From Gigaspora margarita (lineage: Eukaryota; Glomeromycota; Glomeromycetes; Diversisporales; Gigasporaceae): a stretch of 64,000 bases of DNA. The position numbers and the translations under genes were made by a program. The notes beneath the pieces were generated by a model. The model saw nothing but the letters and a program-made list of their open reading frames with translations. It ran no database searches and was not told the origin of the DNA. This document shows, in pieces, positions 22,840 through 34,086 of this stretch; the stretch's first letter is position 1, and every line of letters starts with the position of its first letter. The DNA lies in contig WTPW01000329.1 in assembly GCA_009809945.1 (NCBI GenBank), positions 62,001 through 126,000 on the forward strand, read 5' to 3'.

Positions 22840-23090
22840 GAGTCAGGTGGGGGGGTAGGCTACTAAGTAAAAAAAATCAGGTGATTAGGACCCTGAAATA
22901 TACATAGATAGATCAGGTTAATTATAGGGTTACTAAAAAAGGAAAGATCTGCAGAAAAAACTTCAAAAATAAGCAAAAAAATTACTATAAATAGAAAAGA
23001 TCTGCATAAAAAACCTCAAAAATAAGCAAACTCATACCTGACCTATCTATGTATATTTCGGGGTCCTGGTGATTAATAACACTTCCCTTA
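22840..23090. mobile_element. AATCAGGTGATT MITE relic split by a hAT-like MITE
   Basis: The outer sequence (GGGGGGGTAGGCTACTAAG, then AATCAGGTGATTAATAACAC once the insert is removed) resembles 5215-5265 and the TAA-flanked element at 38784-39016, suggesting a PIF/Harbinger-like family. The insert is listed separately. Confidence 0.5.
22888..23067. mobile_element. hAT-like MITE (GGACCC ends)
   Basis: The ends GGACCCTGAAATATACATAG and CTATGTATATTTCGGGGTCC are inverted. GGTGATTA flanks both sides (22880-22887 and 23068-23075), an 8-bp duplication. The interior repeats AAAAATAAGCAAA and AAAGATCTGCA twice. Non-coding. Confidence 0.75.
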
Positions 23091-23214
23091 TAGCATACCA
23101 ACTATATTTCTACATAAATTTTAATAATATTTATTTTATTAAATTAATTTGTACTTAATTCCAGAGCAACGTGATGGGTTATATACTAGTCTTTATTAAT
23201 AAAATATAGAAAAT

Positions 23215-23907
23215 TTTGCATCATGCAAATATTTACTAATAAATTATAAACTTTGTTTTTAAGTAAACTTATTTAGCAACAAAAAATATGTTATTTTGGT
23301 ATATATTTCTTTAATTTTTTTTGATTTTTTAAATTAATATGAGTAAAATTAGTAAATTTTTATCAAAAATGTAATTTTGCTTATCTTTATTTGAAAAATT
23401 AAAAAAATAAAAGATTGTATACTAGAATAATGTATTTTTTTTTTAAACAAGTTTACTTAGAACCCAAATTTTTAATTTATTAGTAAATATTTGTATATAG
23501 AATTATTTATATTTTTATTAATAAAAAAATAGAAAATTCTGCATTATACTGTATAAAATTTTACTAATAAATAATAACTTATAATACTAAGTAAATTTGT
23601 ACAGTACTAAAAATATATTATTTTAATTTTTGAAATAAGAATAAGTAAAATTGCTAAATTTTTATTAATATATAATTTTGTTTATTTTTATTTAAAAAAT
23701 TAAGAAAATTAAAATAATATATACTGAAATAATGTATTTTTTTGCTGCTAAACAAGTTTACTTAAAGCAAAAATTTATAATTAATTAGTAAAATTTTTTA
23801 TAATATAAAATTTTCTATATTTTTATTAATAAAATATAAAAATTCTGTATTATACAAAACTTTACTAATAAATTATAATTTTGAGCTTTAAGTAAACTTG
23901 TTTAGCA
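23215..23907. repeat. Cluster of family A palindromes (copies 3 and 4 plus a half)
   Basis: 23443-23605 and 23746-23907 are full copies with AACAAGTTTACTTA and AAGTAAACTTGTTTAGCA ends and a TTTTATTAATAAAA centre. 23215-23275 is a half copy. Spacers share ATTTTTTTAATTTTTC and AATAATGTATTTTTTT. The copies resemble 868-1031 and 1196-1360. Confidence 0.65.
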
Positions 23908-24330
23908 CAAAACTTTTTCTGACAATTACTTGTATCAAATTTTTCAAGAAGGCCAACCTACAAAAACAATACATTTAACATATATAAATAGTAAACTGGC
24001 TCTATTAAAAAGCTATTAACAAAAGACTATTTCAGCAAATTTATAATAGCATAATCTTATATAAGATCTTACAAACCATAATATAAGCAAAATATTTTGT
24101 AATATATTTTAAAATATTTTAAAATATCAAATTTTCAAAATATAACGAAAGTAATTTTGAAATATTTCAAAATTTATTATGAAATATTTCAAACCCTTTT
24201 CAAAATATTTTAGGACTAGAAAACCAAGCTAGATTAGTAGATCTGTAACCTGGATCACGCATTAAACTAATTTTTTGAAATAGTTCAAAATAGTTCGATG
24301 ATGTTCAAATCTGTACCACAAAATCAGATT
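23908..24330. other. Non-coding AT-rich stretch
   Basis: 24090-24320 is made of AAATATTTCAAAATA-type units and AATAGTTCAAAATAGTTCGA. No gene is seen. Confidence 0.35.
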
Positions 24331-25320
24331 AGATTTTTTGATTATAATTAGATTTTCTATTTTGTTTTTTTTCACTTTTTTGTTTTTATTTTTTTTTTTT
24401 TTTTTGTTTCATTTTTTGTTTTTATTTCATTATTTGGTTTTATTTTGTTTTTTTCAATTTTTTTTTTTATTTCTTTACTTTTTAATTTTTTTTCATTTTA
24501 TTTTTATTTCGGCACTTTACAAGAACACCTTTGCAAGAAAACAAACAACTTTTCGAAACCTTGTGCAAGAACCCAAACTTCTGATACTTTGCAAGAACAC
24601 ACAACTGAAGTTTCTAGCAATTTATAAATTTTCAAGAACACTTCTTTAAAGAAATAAAGGTTTAGTTAGAACTTATTTATTTTTTCGTTTGATATAATTT
24701 GTTTTTGTTTTTTTTGTTTTTTGTTTTTTTTTAAATTTGTTTTATTAATTTATTTTATTCTGGCACTTTGCGAGAAAAGAATCTTAACTTTCTGGCACTT
24801 TGCAAGAAAACCAATCCAGACTTTTTTGGCACTTTGCGACTTTTTTGGCATTTTGCAAGAACATTAACTTAGCTTTTGCAATTTCTAAATTTGCAAGAAC
24901 GTGAACTCTTACTTCAGAAAAATGAAGATTTGGGGCTTTATTTATTTTTTTTTATTATTGTTTACACTTTTTGTTTTTTTATTTGTTTTTTTTTTACTTA
25001 TTTTTTTTATTTTTATTTTATTTTATTTATTCCTAACTTTTTTGATACTTTGTGACTTTTCTGGCACTTTACAAGAATTCTAGTTTTAACTTCTCTGGCA
25101 CTTTGCAAGAATATACTAGATTTTTCTGGCAATTTGCAAGAACACTAACACTTCTGAGAAATATTTTTTTATTTTTTTCACTTCTTTGAAGTATTTAGAA
25201 AAAGAGAACAAAATGAAAGTTATAGCCAAAACAAAAGAAATAACCAAAGCAAAGACGATAGAAAACAAAGAAATGAACATAATAGCTAACTGTAGAGTGA
25301 GCAAAAATAAGTATATAGAG
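24330..25320. repeat. GGCACTTTGCAAGAAC-type interspersed repeat block 1
   Basis: T-rich tracts alternate with a degenerate unit containing CTGGCACTTTGCAAGAAC (near 24510, 24590, 24760, 24795, 25060, 25097 and 25128). The same unit and T-tract order recurs at 35660-36170. Open frames here are low-complexity Phe/Leu shadows of the T tracts. Confidence 0.65.
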
Positions 25321-25412
25321 TTAGTTTTTTGTATATAGTAATAGAATTAGATGCGATAAAGTGCAAAAATAGTTTAAAATAGAGCTAAGTTTTATATATA
25401 GTAATAGAATTA

Positions 25413-25884
25413 CCATACTCCTCTGAAAATAAGCACTCTCTTTTATTATAAGGGTGCTTATTTTTAGATATTTCACGAATAATTAAAAATTTGCTTACAA
25501 AAAACAAACCTTGTTCGATTTAACATTATTATCATAATATGGGCCAACTAAAAAATAAAGTCAACAATACGTGGCAATTATTATAGCTAAAAAAAAATTT
25601 ATATAATGCTTAAATTTATGATTTGTATTCTTTATAAATTTGTAATTTGTTTGATCTTTATACAACTATAATACTAGTTTATTAAAAGGATACAGTAATA
25701 CTACTAGTAAATAAAATTGTCATTCATGGTTATAATTTTGCTACCGAAACTGAGAATCCAAAAAAAAAGTGTTATTGTGGTTAATTCAAGTGTATGCTTA
25801 TAAAAAGCTAGGGTGCTTATTTTCAGGTATTACATAATTTTGGGGTGCTTATATTCGGGGGTGCTTATTTTCAGAGAAATACGG
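25413..25884. mobile_element. TIR element of the AAATAAGCAC family, TA-flanked
   Basis: CCATACTCCTCTGAAAATAA on the left and TTATTTTCAGAGAAATACGG on the right are inverted, with TA at 25411-25412 and 25885-25886. GGGTGCTTATTTTC-type motifs recur near both ends. It is related by its ends to 3849-4707 and 57159-57706 and to the partial copy at 52290. Non-coding. Confidence 0.7.
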
Positions 25885-26549
25885 TAGATGCGATGAAGTG
25901 TGAAAGTAGTTTAAAATATTTGTAATAATATAAAAATAATACTAATAATATAATATGGGCTGGTACAGAAAGATTTGTACTTCAAAAAATTTCACAATTT
26001 TGACACTAAGGAAAAATTTTTTTCTTGATGAATTATTAAAAATTTTTTGGTATCAAATAAAATAGGTTTTAATCTAACTTAATATATTATTTTTATTGTT
26101 TTAACATTGTTTTATTTTAATAATTAAGCATGTACAATTCACTGTATTTGAAAAAAATACAAACTTTTTTTTTTAAAAAAAGATATTTTAAATAATTTTG
26201 CAACCAATATGCAGTTCTATGAGCTTGTACTTTGCAAGTGCATTAATGTGCATATAATAAAGATATGGTTAAAATTTGAGCAAAATTGGATCACTAGTTG
26301 TGAAAAAATTAAGCTTTAAAGTGAGGTAATTTGATTTTTTTTACTATATACCATATATTATAATAAATTACTATAGTAAATTATATAGTAAAAAAAAAAA
26401 AGTTACTATTAATAAATTTTTTTATTTTATCAATAAAATATCAAAAAAATTTTATTTTTATCAATCCGGTAACCTAATAAGTATATTAAATTAAAAAAAT
26501 TAAAAATTAATTTGTACAAAAAATATTTTAATCAGAGCTATTTGAGGTA
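25885..26549. other. Non-coding AT-rich stretch
   Basis: A small palindrome TTTACTATATACC / TTACTATAGTAAATTATATAG lies near 26340-26390. No gene is seen. Confidence 0.3.
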
Positions 26550-26892
26550 CAGTCAGACCTCTATAAATGCAATCTCTATAAATGCAATACCTCTCTAAAT
26601 GCACATTTTTGTCTTGTCTGTAAGAAATTATTAGTATTAAATGCACATTCTATATTTTGTAAATGCAACATTCTTCCAAATAATTTTTTATATCATGCTA
26701 TCTCCCTAAATGCATGTAGCCAACCAAATTTTAGTATTTAAGATAGGTTATACAGTTTTTAGTAGAAGTTACACAAACTTGATGATCAAATCTTTAAAGC
26801 TGCAATTTAATTGGCTCTCTCTAAATGCAATACCTTCCTAAATGCACGTTATAGCCTTGTCTGTACATGTTGCATTTATGGAAGTTTGACTG
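26550..26892. mobile_element. pogo-like MITE
   Basis: CAGTCAGACCTCTATAAATG at the left and CATTTATGGAAGTTTGACTG at the right are inverted; CAGTC and CCTCTATAAATGCAA are typical of pogo-group ends. TA precedes the left end, but the right side reads TT, so the duplication is decayed. CTAAATGCA-type units repeat through both ends. No transposase is present. Confidence 0.75.
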
Positions 26893-27870
26893 TTTGCACT
26901 GGCCCATATATAATAAAATATGTAATATTAATTAAAATGCATATTTAATAAATTTTATATTAAATTGCGAAACCTTGCGAAAACCTGTAAAAAAGCATGA
27001 TTATATAAATATGTATATCATTTATTTATTTTTTAAAAATTTAAAAATTTGTAAAACAATGTGAAAATGGCACATAATATGCAAATTACCTCCTGTGATC
27101 CCTTTTTTATTTGATATATTCGCAATATTTTGCAATATATTTCAAAATATTTTGAAATAAATTCTGTAATATAACCATAATATAATATATTATGTAAAAT
27201 ACCATATCAAACGTAAAATTTTCATTATATTATGAATTGTAATAACTTTTTAAGATTACATATAAATAATTTGCTAATATATCTATTAGAAAACTAAAAC
27301 ACAGCAGGAAGAAGAGATCTGAAATGTCTTCAGACAGATTTGATAAATAGTTTTAAAGCAATATTTTAGCAAAAAAATAGTGGGCTTAGACTCTGAAGCT
27401 TAGTTTTGAGATATAGTATATATATACAGTCTCAGATATTACCAAATTTGGACAATGTAGATCATACCTTTTATGGTAATCAAAAAAGTTCCAGAAATTT
27501 CTAGGATGCATATAAAAATCTCCCGTTCTGTAGTAAGAGTTTTAAAGTTTTTACTTTAATAGTCATATTTTTTAAAACGAATAGACAAAAATTTAATAAT
27601 TATGAAATATTTTAAAGAATTGCATGCCATCTATATAGCAATTTCGAAGGCACTCTATATCCCTGCATTGGATTTAGATCACAAGGCAGACCAGTAGAAG
27701 TGAACTTTGGCAACAAAACTTTTAGATATTCTGGTAAATTTATTTAAAGGCTTAATCATTTTTTGCTTATTTAAAATTTAATCTTGTCTACATATTTTTC
27801 GATTGACAGCAATAACTAAAGAAGACATTAGCAAAAAATCAAAAAATGTATTAACATTGGAATATTAAGA
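26893..27870. other. Non-coding stretch
   Basis: 27110-27180 has ATTTCAAAATATTTTG units like 24090-24200. 27300-27860 may be upstream sequence of the TPR relic; no reading frame is supported. Confidence 0.3.
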
Positions 27871-27927
27871 AAAGGATTATTTTATTATGGGTGGATATAA
27901 AAATGTGCTTGTTAATTTAATCGTTGA

Positions 27928-28060
27928 TTGTATTTGCAAGGAAATATATTTTTTATTATGAGCAAATATGATAAAGCATTTGAATATTTAACTAGATTGC
28001 TAGAAATTGAACTAGATAATTTAATAGTATTAAAATATCAAGGGAAAATTAATTATAATA
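27928..28060 (+). pseudogene. TPR-repeat protein fragment
   Basis: The frame reads YDKAFEYLTRLLEIELDN followed by VLKYQGKI. This matches the tetratricopeptide pattern YxKAxxxLxxxLxIxPxN, then LKYRGK, that is abundant in tandem TPR/Sel1-like proteins of Rhizophagus. Roughly one and a half repeats survive. No start, neighbouring exon or kinase domain is visible, and ambiguous bases begin just downstream (28105). It is best read as a gene fragment. Confidence 0.55.
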
Positions 28061-28104
28061 AATTGATAATCTCAAGATTATATATTTTTGAGTTTGGATT
28101 TACT

Positions 28105-28842
28105 NTNAAAACCATATATAAGAGATTATAACAAATTAGTATAGTATAGGTGAGCAAATCCGTATAGTATAGGCNGAATTTTAAATCTATACTATACTGT
28201 TCCTAACCCTAATGCTGCNATATTATTATTAATATATATAATAAAATTTGTTTAATTTTTATACATATTGTTATTTTATATTATAATTAAAAAGTTATAT
28301 ACATATTTATATAAACGATATAGTAACTAATACTAAATATGTTATTTTATTTTATTAAGTTTTAATTTTTTCTGATTTTTTATAATAATTCTAAAACAAA
28401 ATGCTATATCTAACCCTAACCCATATTCTATTTCTAACCTAATATCGATTTTAACCTGAACTCAATTTCTAATCTAACTCTATTCTAATCAAAATACCAT
28501 TAACCCGATCCCTAATTCTAACCTTATTTTTATTACTAATACCCAAATNAGCATAANACTTGTCNCTATTATATATTACCCTTCTTCAATCATTTNATTN
28601 ACATTTCNATCGTGAGTAGCTATAAAAAGTCCACTACAGAACATGTGAGTTAGNTTGTAACTGATTTACCAATTCTATNACGATTTGCTNGAAAAATTCA
28701 GTTGCAGAACTTACTCGCGATTTACTGCATTGAAGACACCNANTATAACAAGCGNNAGCACCAGTAATCTCTAAAGATAACACCACATGCAACGACGTTA
28801 AGNAACAATNTCAAGTNANCAAAAAACCAACTCTACNAAATA
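28105..28842. other. Low-quality stretch with scattered N
   Basis: About two dozen isolated N bases occur here and almost nowhere else in the window. The sequence includes CTAACCC-like and TTCTAACC-like pyrimidine-rich units (28400-28530). The N pattern suggests collapsed repeats or low coverage, so reading frames here are unreliable. Confidence 0.8.
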
Positions 28843-28969
28843 TAAAAGAGTTAATAAAAACTGATATCCCTGATTTTTTTTTGTGTCTAAACTAGAAGTT
28901 TTTTTTATTCTATGTTGATCTCTAAAATATAAAGCTATAAAGTACTCACTTTTTAATTAGATTATCAAG

Positions 28970-29275
28970 TAACCACCTTATGAAATGTTGTGGGATCAGG
29001 GCGGATTCTGAAAATATGGTTTAAAAATAATGTAATTAGTTATTTTTTTTTTTGTATCTATATAAAAAAAAAATTTTTTTTTTATATAACGACTTGCACA
29101 AGATTTTAACTAATGGGCTAACAAGAATGTGCTTACCTCATAGTAACCACCTTATGAAATGTCATGGGATCAGGTAGGATTTTGAAACTACATAACTCAA
29201 ATAACATACTTAGTTATCTTTTTTTGTGACAAAAAAATTTTTTTTTATGTAACGATTCGTACAGGTTTTAATATA
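28970..29275. repeat. Two-unit direct repeat, ~175 bp
   Basis: GTAACCACCTTATGAAATG starts both units (near 28971 and 29145), followed by GGGATCAGG and later TATATAACGACTTG or TATGTAACGATTCG. No coding potential. Confidence 0.65.
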
Positions 29276-29373
29276 TCAGATATATAGATATAGATTATCG
29301 AATTTATTCTAGAAAATTCATCTATATATCATCGATCAATTTCTATATTTGGTAATATCTGAGACTAATATAG

Positions 29374-30196
29374 TGTAATATAGTAACTTTTAGACAAGAA
29401 ACTATATCACTTGACTTAACATGTAAGAGGGTAATGAATGTGAAGATAAAGAGAAAATTTAAACAAAAAAATAAAAGAATAGAGTATAAAGATAAAAGAT
29501 TTATAGTTAAAGGATAATATCAATTTATTAGATATTAGGGTTCCTCAAATTCAAATCAAATCAAATATTGGGTCAATTTGAATTTGATCAAATCAAATTG
29601 ATCCTGATTTGAATTTGATTTGATTCAAATATTTGGATTTGAATTTGATTTGAATTTGAATTTTTAATAGTAATTTTCAAATCAAATCAAATATTTGTTA
29701 AATCAAATCAAATTTGGCCAGATTTGAATTTGATCAAATCAAATATAGTCAATTTTGAATTTGAATTTGATCAAATATTTGATTCAAATATTTGAAAATC
29801 AAATCAAATTGCGGAACCCTATTAGATATAATATTTTTAAGTACAAATATTTTTATAAAAGAAAAGAAGTAAAGAACAAAACCTCCTCTGCCTTGAAAGA
29901 AAAGACAGGGTTTATATATCTGTAAAAACTTGTAATTTTCATAATAGCGAACTATGATAGTGGTCTAAGATAGTGAACTAAGGTAGTGAACTATTATAGT
30001 GGACTATAATAATGAATTATGATAGTGGACTATAATAGTGGACTATGATAGTGGACTAAGATAGTGAACTACTATGATAGTGAACTAAGATAGTAAACTA
30101 AGATAGTGGACTAAGATAAGTTATTATATGAACTGTAGCAAAATTACCTTCTTTTTAAGAATAGAAAAAAGTTTTTTTACTAAAACTAATACTACA
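29374..30196 (-). mobile_element. Solo LTR (copy 1) with nested hAT-like MITE
   Basis: The minus strand starts TGTAGTATTAGTTTTAG and ends AAGTTACTATATTACA, so the ends are TG...CA. Without the 286-bp MITE and its duplication the length is about 529 bp, against 527 bp for the copy at 51763-52289. A minisatellite of TAGTGAACTATGATAGTGGA units (29945-30115) lies inside. No internal retrotransposon sequence follows, so it is a solo LTR. No clean flanking duplication is visible. Confidence 0.7.
29536..29821. mobile_element. hAT-like MITE, family D copy 1
   Basis: The ends TAGGGTTCC and GGAACCCTA are perfect inverted repeats, flanked by TTAGATAT on both sides (29528-29535 and 29822-29829). The paralogous LTR copy 2 holds the unoccupied site TTATTAGATATAATATTT near 51912. 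The interior is built almost wholly from TTTGATTTGAATTTGA units in both orientations. The other copies are at 39998 and 43150. Confidence 0.95.
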
Positions 30197-30375
30197 GATT
30201 TAATTGGTTCAATAAAATTTGTACTATATCTATATAACATTTTTACTAATACTAAAATTTGACTAATATAACACTATTTTCTTCTTTGAAAATTTTGCTT
30301 CGCAAAATAAAAATAAAAAAAAATTTGGTTTAAATAATAATGCAAAAGTAATAATGATATATATAAAAAAATTAA

Positions 30376-30628
30376 AAATAATAATAATAATAAAAATTTG
30401 TAGTCGAGACCTGTGTCCTCAGTGCGCAGGGTTTTATAGATGTTCCTGGTGAGTATTGAACACATGGCTATCCCAACAGCCCTTCACATTAATATCACCT
30501 GACTACTGTATCAATCAACCAGATTGTAAGATATGTTTCCTTAGTGCACCAAGTATTATATACATCTTCAGTAGGTATCAAACATGCAGCTACTACAGTA
30601 ACTCGTTACATCAATACTACCAGACTAC
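30376..30628 (-). mobile_element. Dimeric tRNA-like SINE
   Basis: On the minus strand there are two similar units of roughly 110 bp, starting GTAGTCTGGTAGTATTGATG (30628) and GTAGTCAGGTGATATTAATG (about 30513). Each has an A-box-like start and, about 45 nt later, a B-box-like segment (GTTTGATACCTACT and GTTCAATACTCACC). Both continue into a GTGCACTAAGGA or GCGCACTGAGGA motif. The 3' tail is a TTATTATTATT run (plus-strand AAT repeats, 30376-30391). Source tRNA and TSD are not determined. Confidence 0.65.
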
Positions 30629-30793
30629 AACTGCTAATCAACAATAATTTAAAAATTGTACCTTTTTTGTTAATTACATTTTTGTATAAGATTGTCCAAT
30701 CATATTATCAAATTTGTCAATATGGGTTGTTCTTTCTAAATATATTATGGGCTGTATATCAAGAAATTTTATATATAGATTTTGATCGATATA

Positions 30794-33700
30794 CAGTGCG
30801 GGACACCTTAAACCGGCAAGTCTAAATTTAGGTAGCCAAATTGGAATCGTCTAAGATAGAGGTAAATCATGTGACTATCAACCAATCAAATTCAATAAAC
30901 GCAACAAAAAAAAGCTGTATAAGGTTGATTTGTACCTCCCATGATTTGTAACCCATGCATTGAATATATTAAACATCCCTTGATTTGTACTGGGTACGTT
31001 TTTAAGGTCATCGGATGCAGTATACCCATGTTGAATTGATAAATATGAAAGAACGAAATAGAGAAATACAATATCATAATACCCTCTTACGAGGGCCCAT
31101 ATAATATACCCTTCTCCGTACAAGGTACCCAGAGGGTACAAATCAAATTTTTATCATGTGAATTGTAAGATACCCGAGTACTTTATATGGCATTTTATGG
31201 TAAGAAAAAAAATAAAAATTAATTCTTAAAATAAATAAAATAAAAAATTATATATATTTAAGCAACACTATATTAAGCAACTTTATTATGATAAAATCAA
31301 ATTTATAATCTCTACTATAAGACTATGCCATAAAATTCTTAATTTCTCATTACATTTATATCAAGTAAGATTGAATCCAAGATACGGCGATGCAATCGAT
31401 ATTTCTTTACTGCATATTCAGCAGCTTCTCTAGTTAGCTCTTTACGATATGCATCCATATATCTAAAAGCTTTTCAGAAATACCGTCTAATTTCATTTAG
31501 CGGCACTGATACAAGAGCTTGTGGTACTGTTCTCTTTAAATCCTCCCAAGTATAGTCACAGTGATTTTGCGAATATTATTTTGCTGGCCCAAAAATTTTC
31601 AATGTAATTTAACTTGCAGTGAAATTTTGGGTAAAATACAATATTATGACCTGCAGAAATAATTGCTTCTTCAAGTTTTCCGTGTTGTGCCTTAAAATCT
31701 GGTTGGTTTGCCATCATTGTTCTTCGCAACAATTAGTGCTTCCTTCTTCATACCTACCCTTACATTTCAACCCCATTCCATTATGCCACAACTTTCTATC
31801 GGTTAGAACTTGTCTTAAACCTTTTGGTTTGCTACGCAATTTTGGGATCTTATAATCCATAGGAAAACACATGTCTTGCTTAATGCCATTTCTGTACGTG
31901 GTACTTCTGCATATTTGTATATAAACATAAACAATATCAAATAAGATTTTGATAAATTCAATATACGAGTGCTATCAATGGAAAACCTGTCATTGGGCTT
32001 TCAATTATATTTTGTACCAGACTCAATATATTGAATTTATTAGTGATTATGTCCAGTACAAAAGATAATTGAAAGTCCGTAACAGATTTTCTTTGATGGC
32101 ATTCATACACAAACCTCATTTTTGCCTGTTTTCTACCAGGTGACAAATTCATATTATTTGCTAAAAGAGCATCGTCCGCATATGCAGCATGACTAGTAGC
32201 ATTATCAAATGCGAAAAGGGCCTTTGCACCTGGAAAACGAGCTTCAAAGATTGGAATTGCATGTTCTATCACTTGGTCCACAAGATTATCAGAATTCTAC
32301 CACCCATCGCCATTTTTTCCCAGATATGTTATGACGCATGCTTCTGTTGGAATATTGGGAAAAGCATTCTAAAAACTTTAATTAGCATCACCTTACGAAA
32401 AGGATAAATCAGAGTAAACAAAACTTATTTACCTGATCATCTTTACGCAATGCCAAACGTCCATCAATATTAGTAAGAAAATCGCTTACATAAATGGATT
32501 GTCCTTGACCTTTTTTACAGAGTGGTTGTTCTCCCTTTGGTTTCCATAATCGACGTCTCCCATCATATGCAGAAAAAATACATTCATTGTGGGTTACCAA
32601 TATTGTAACTTGATCAACATCTGGCCAGGTTTCTATTTCCATATTTTCTCCTGAAAAACTTATTATTTTTTTTTCGTAATTTGCCATCTTCTCCAAAAAA
32701 ATTTCCCAGTAAGCTAAAATGTCTGCCCACTCATGACCATCCATGTACATGCCTTTTTTAACTTTGGAATATTCAAACCCAAATTCATTCATCCACCTGC
32801 AAGCTGTTCTTATACTTATTGTTGGTGACGGATCAAAGCAAAGTTTGGGAAGTACCTCTTTATTTACATAATTTGTTAAATCTCAAGAAGAAACATTCTA
32901 TTTATTCAATCGAAGAAAATATTTGATTTGCAATAAAACATCGTCGTCCCACAAAAAGCTCCATGTTTTTGGATGCTTTCCTTGTCTTGATACTGGAAAG
33001 GTACCATTTAGAATAGGAATACTCAAGTTTACAGAACCTTCAGTTTCGGACTCATAATCTGTTTCAATTTCAGAATAATTATCTGAATCGGAAGAATCAA
33101 CATTTGTACTCATTTCCGTAGTCACCTACATAATCCCAGATAAGTTCAAAAACTATTACAATTTGTATAACAATAAATTAAATAAAAAAAAAGAAAAAAA
33201 CTTACTTGCGACCAAAATGATTCTAACTTAGATGTTCCAATAGCAGCCTCACGTTGCATTTGCCTTCGACGTCTTTTTGTTTTCTTTGAATTTCCAACAT
33301 ATGTAAGTGTCGAGTAAGTGCTTACTTTTGGAACTGCCCGCAGCAGCCTTGTAAAGACATTACTTGCTTCATTACTTGTTTCATTATCTTCTTCGTTATT
33401 TGCAATACGTTGGTGTTTAGCTTTTAGGATTTCTTGAGTTTTCTTTAGTTGTAATTTTCTCTTGGATAGATGCAGCATATTTGGTGGTAGTATTATAGTC
33501 CAGCTCATGTTTAAATAATGCAAACTGACATACCCGGGGTAAAAGCTTAAAATTATATTTAAAATTATACTTTGGACAGTTTCTGGAACCATTCTTGCGA
33601 CTAGGTCACATGCCAAAGGCAACATTTAAAAAAATTAGATTATCAAAAAATCTGATATTTATAGTTTTTTTTGACCAGTCACATGCATATATTTCTGATC

Positions 33701-33927
33701 ACATGATTTTTGAGGCCAGCCAAATTCCCCCTTTACTAATATCAATTAATAAAATAGTTGGCCTTTAAAAGGATTTAGTACTATCAAATCTTAACAAATC
33801 AATGAATAAATTTTGTAATTTTGTTCTTCTTATCTTCTAAATTTTTTCAAATAGCTTAATTTTTTATTTTTATAAAGAACTTTTAAGAATTGCTTTTTTA
33901 CTTGCTGGTTTAAGGTGTCCTGTACTA
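30794..33927 (-). mobile_element. Complete 3.1-kb DDE transposon with TIRs and TA duplication
   Basis: The left end CAGTGCGGGACACCTTAAAC and right end GTTTAAGGTGTCCTGTACTA are inverted over about 28 bp (continuing CGGCAAGT and ACTTGCTG), and TA lies at 30792-30793 and 33928-33929. A single transposase gene runs on the minus strand (31339-33625). TA duplication and a D-D-E transposase place it in the broad Tc1/mariner-pogo assemblage. The ends are well kept while the gene is inactivated. Confidence 0.85.
31339..33625 (-). pseudogene. Fungal DDE-superfamily transposase, inactivated
   Basis: Order on the minus strand: basic N-terminal region (KRKLQLKKTQEILKAKHQR, NSKKTKRRRRQMQREAA); intron with donor GTAAGT near 33205 and acceptor TATGTAG near 33127; acidic linker (SSDSDNYSEIETDYESE); DLTNYVNKEVLPKL; GFEYSKVKKGMYMDGHEW; VTHNECIFSAYDGRRRLW; GKNGDGW; ALFAFDNATSHAAYADDAL; NYIENFWASK; and YMDAYRKELTREAAEYAVKK. 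The family normally reads HDE at the first catalytic site; here it is HNE. FDNATSH and NYIE supply the second Asp and the Glu. In-frame stops occur after YFLRLNK, after NVSS and after GDGW, and frame changes follow MRF, so it is dead. A second intron starts GTAAATAAG near 32426. Confidence 0.85.
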
Positions 33928-34086
33928 TATAACACTTAATCATTTTATATCAATTATAAAATATTGTTATATATCGGTTAATTGGATAAAAATCAATATA
34001 TATCTAAATCGATATATATCATTTTTTATATTAAATCGTTATATATCTATAAATCGATTATAATCAGAATTATTTGAAACAATATA

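Noticed and set aside
24338..25083. Phe/Leu-rich frames that look like membrane proteins
   Set aside because: They translate T-runs between repeat units, without starts or conserved order.
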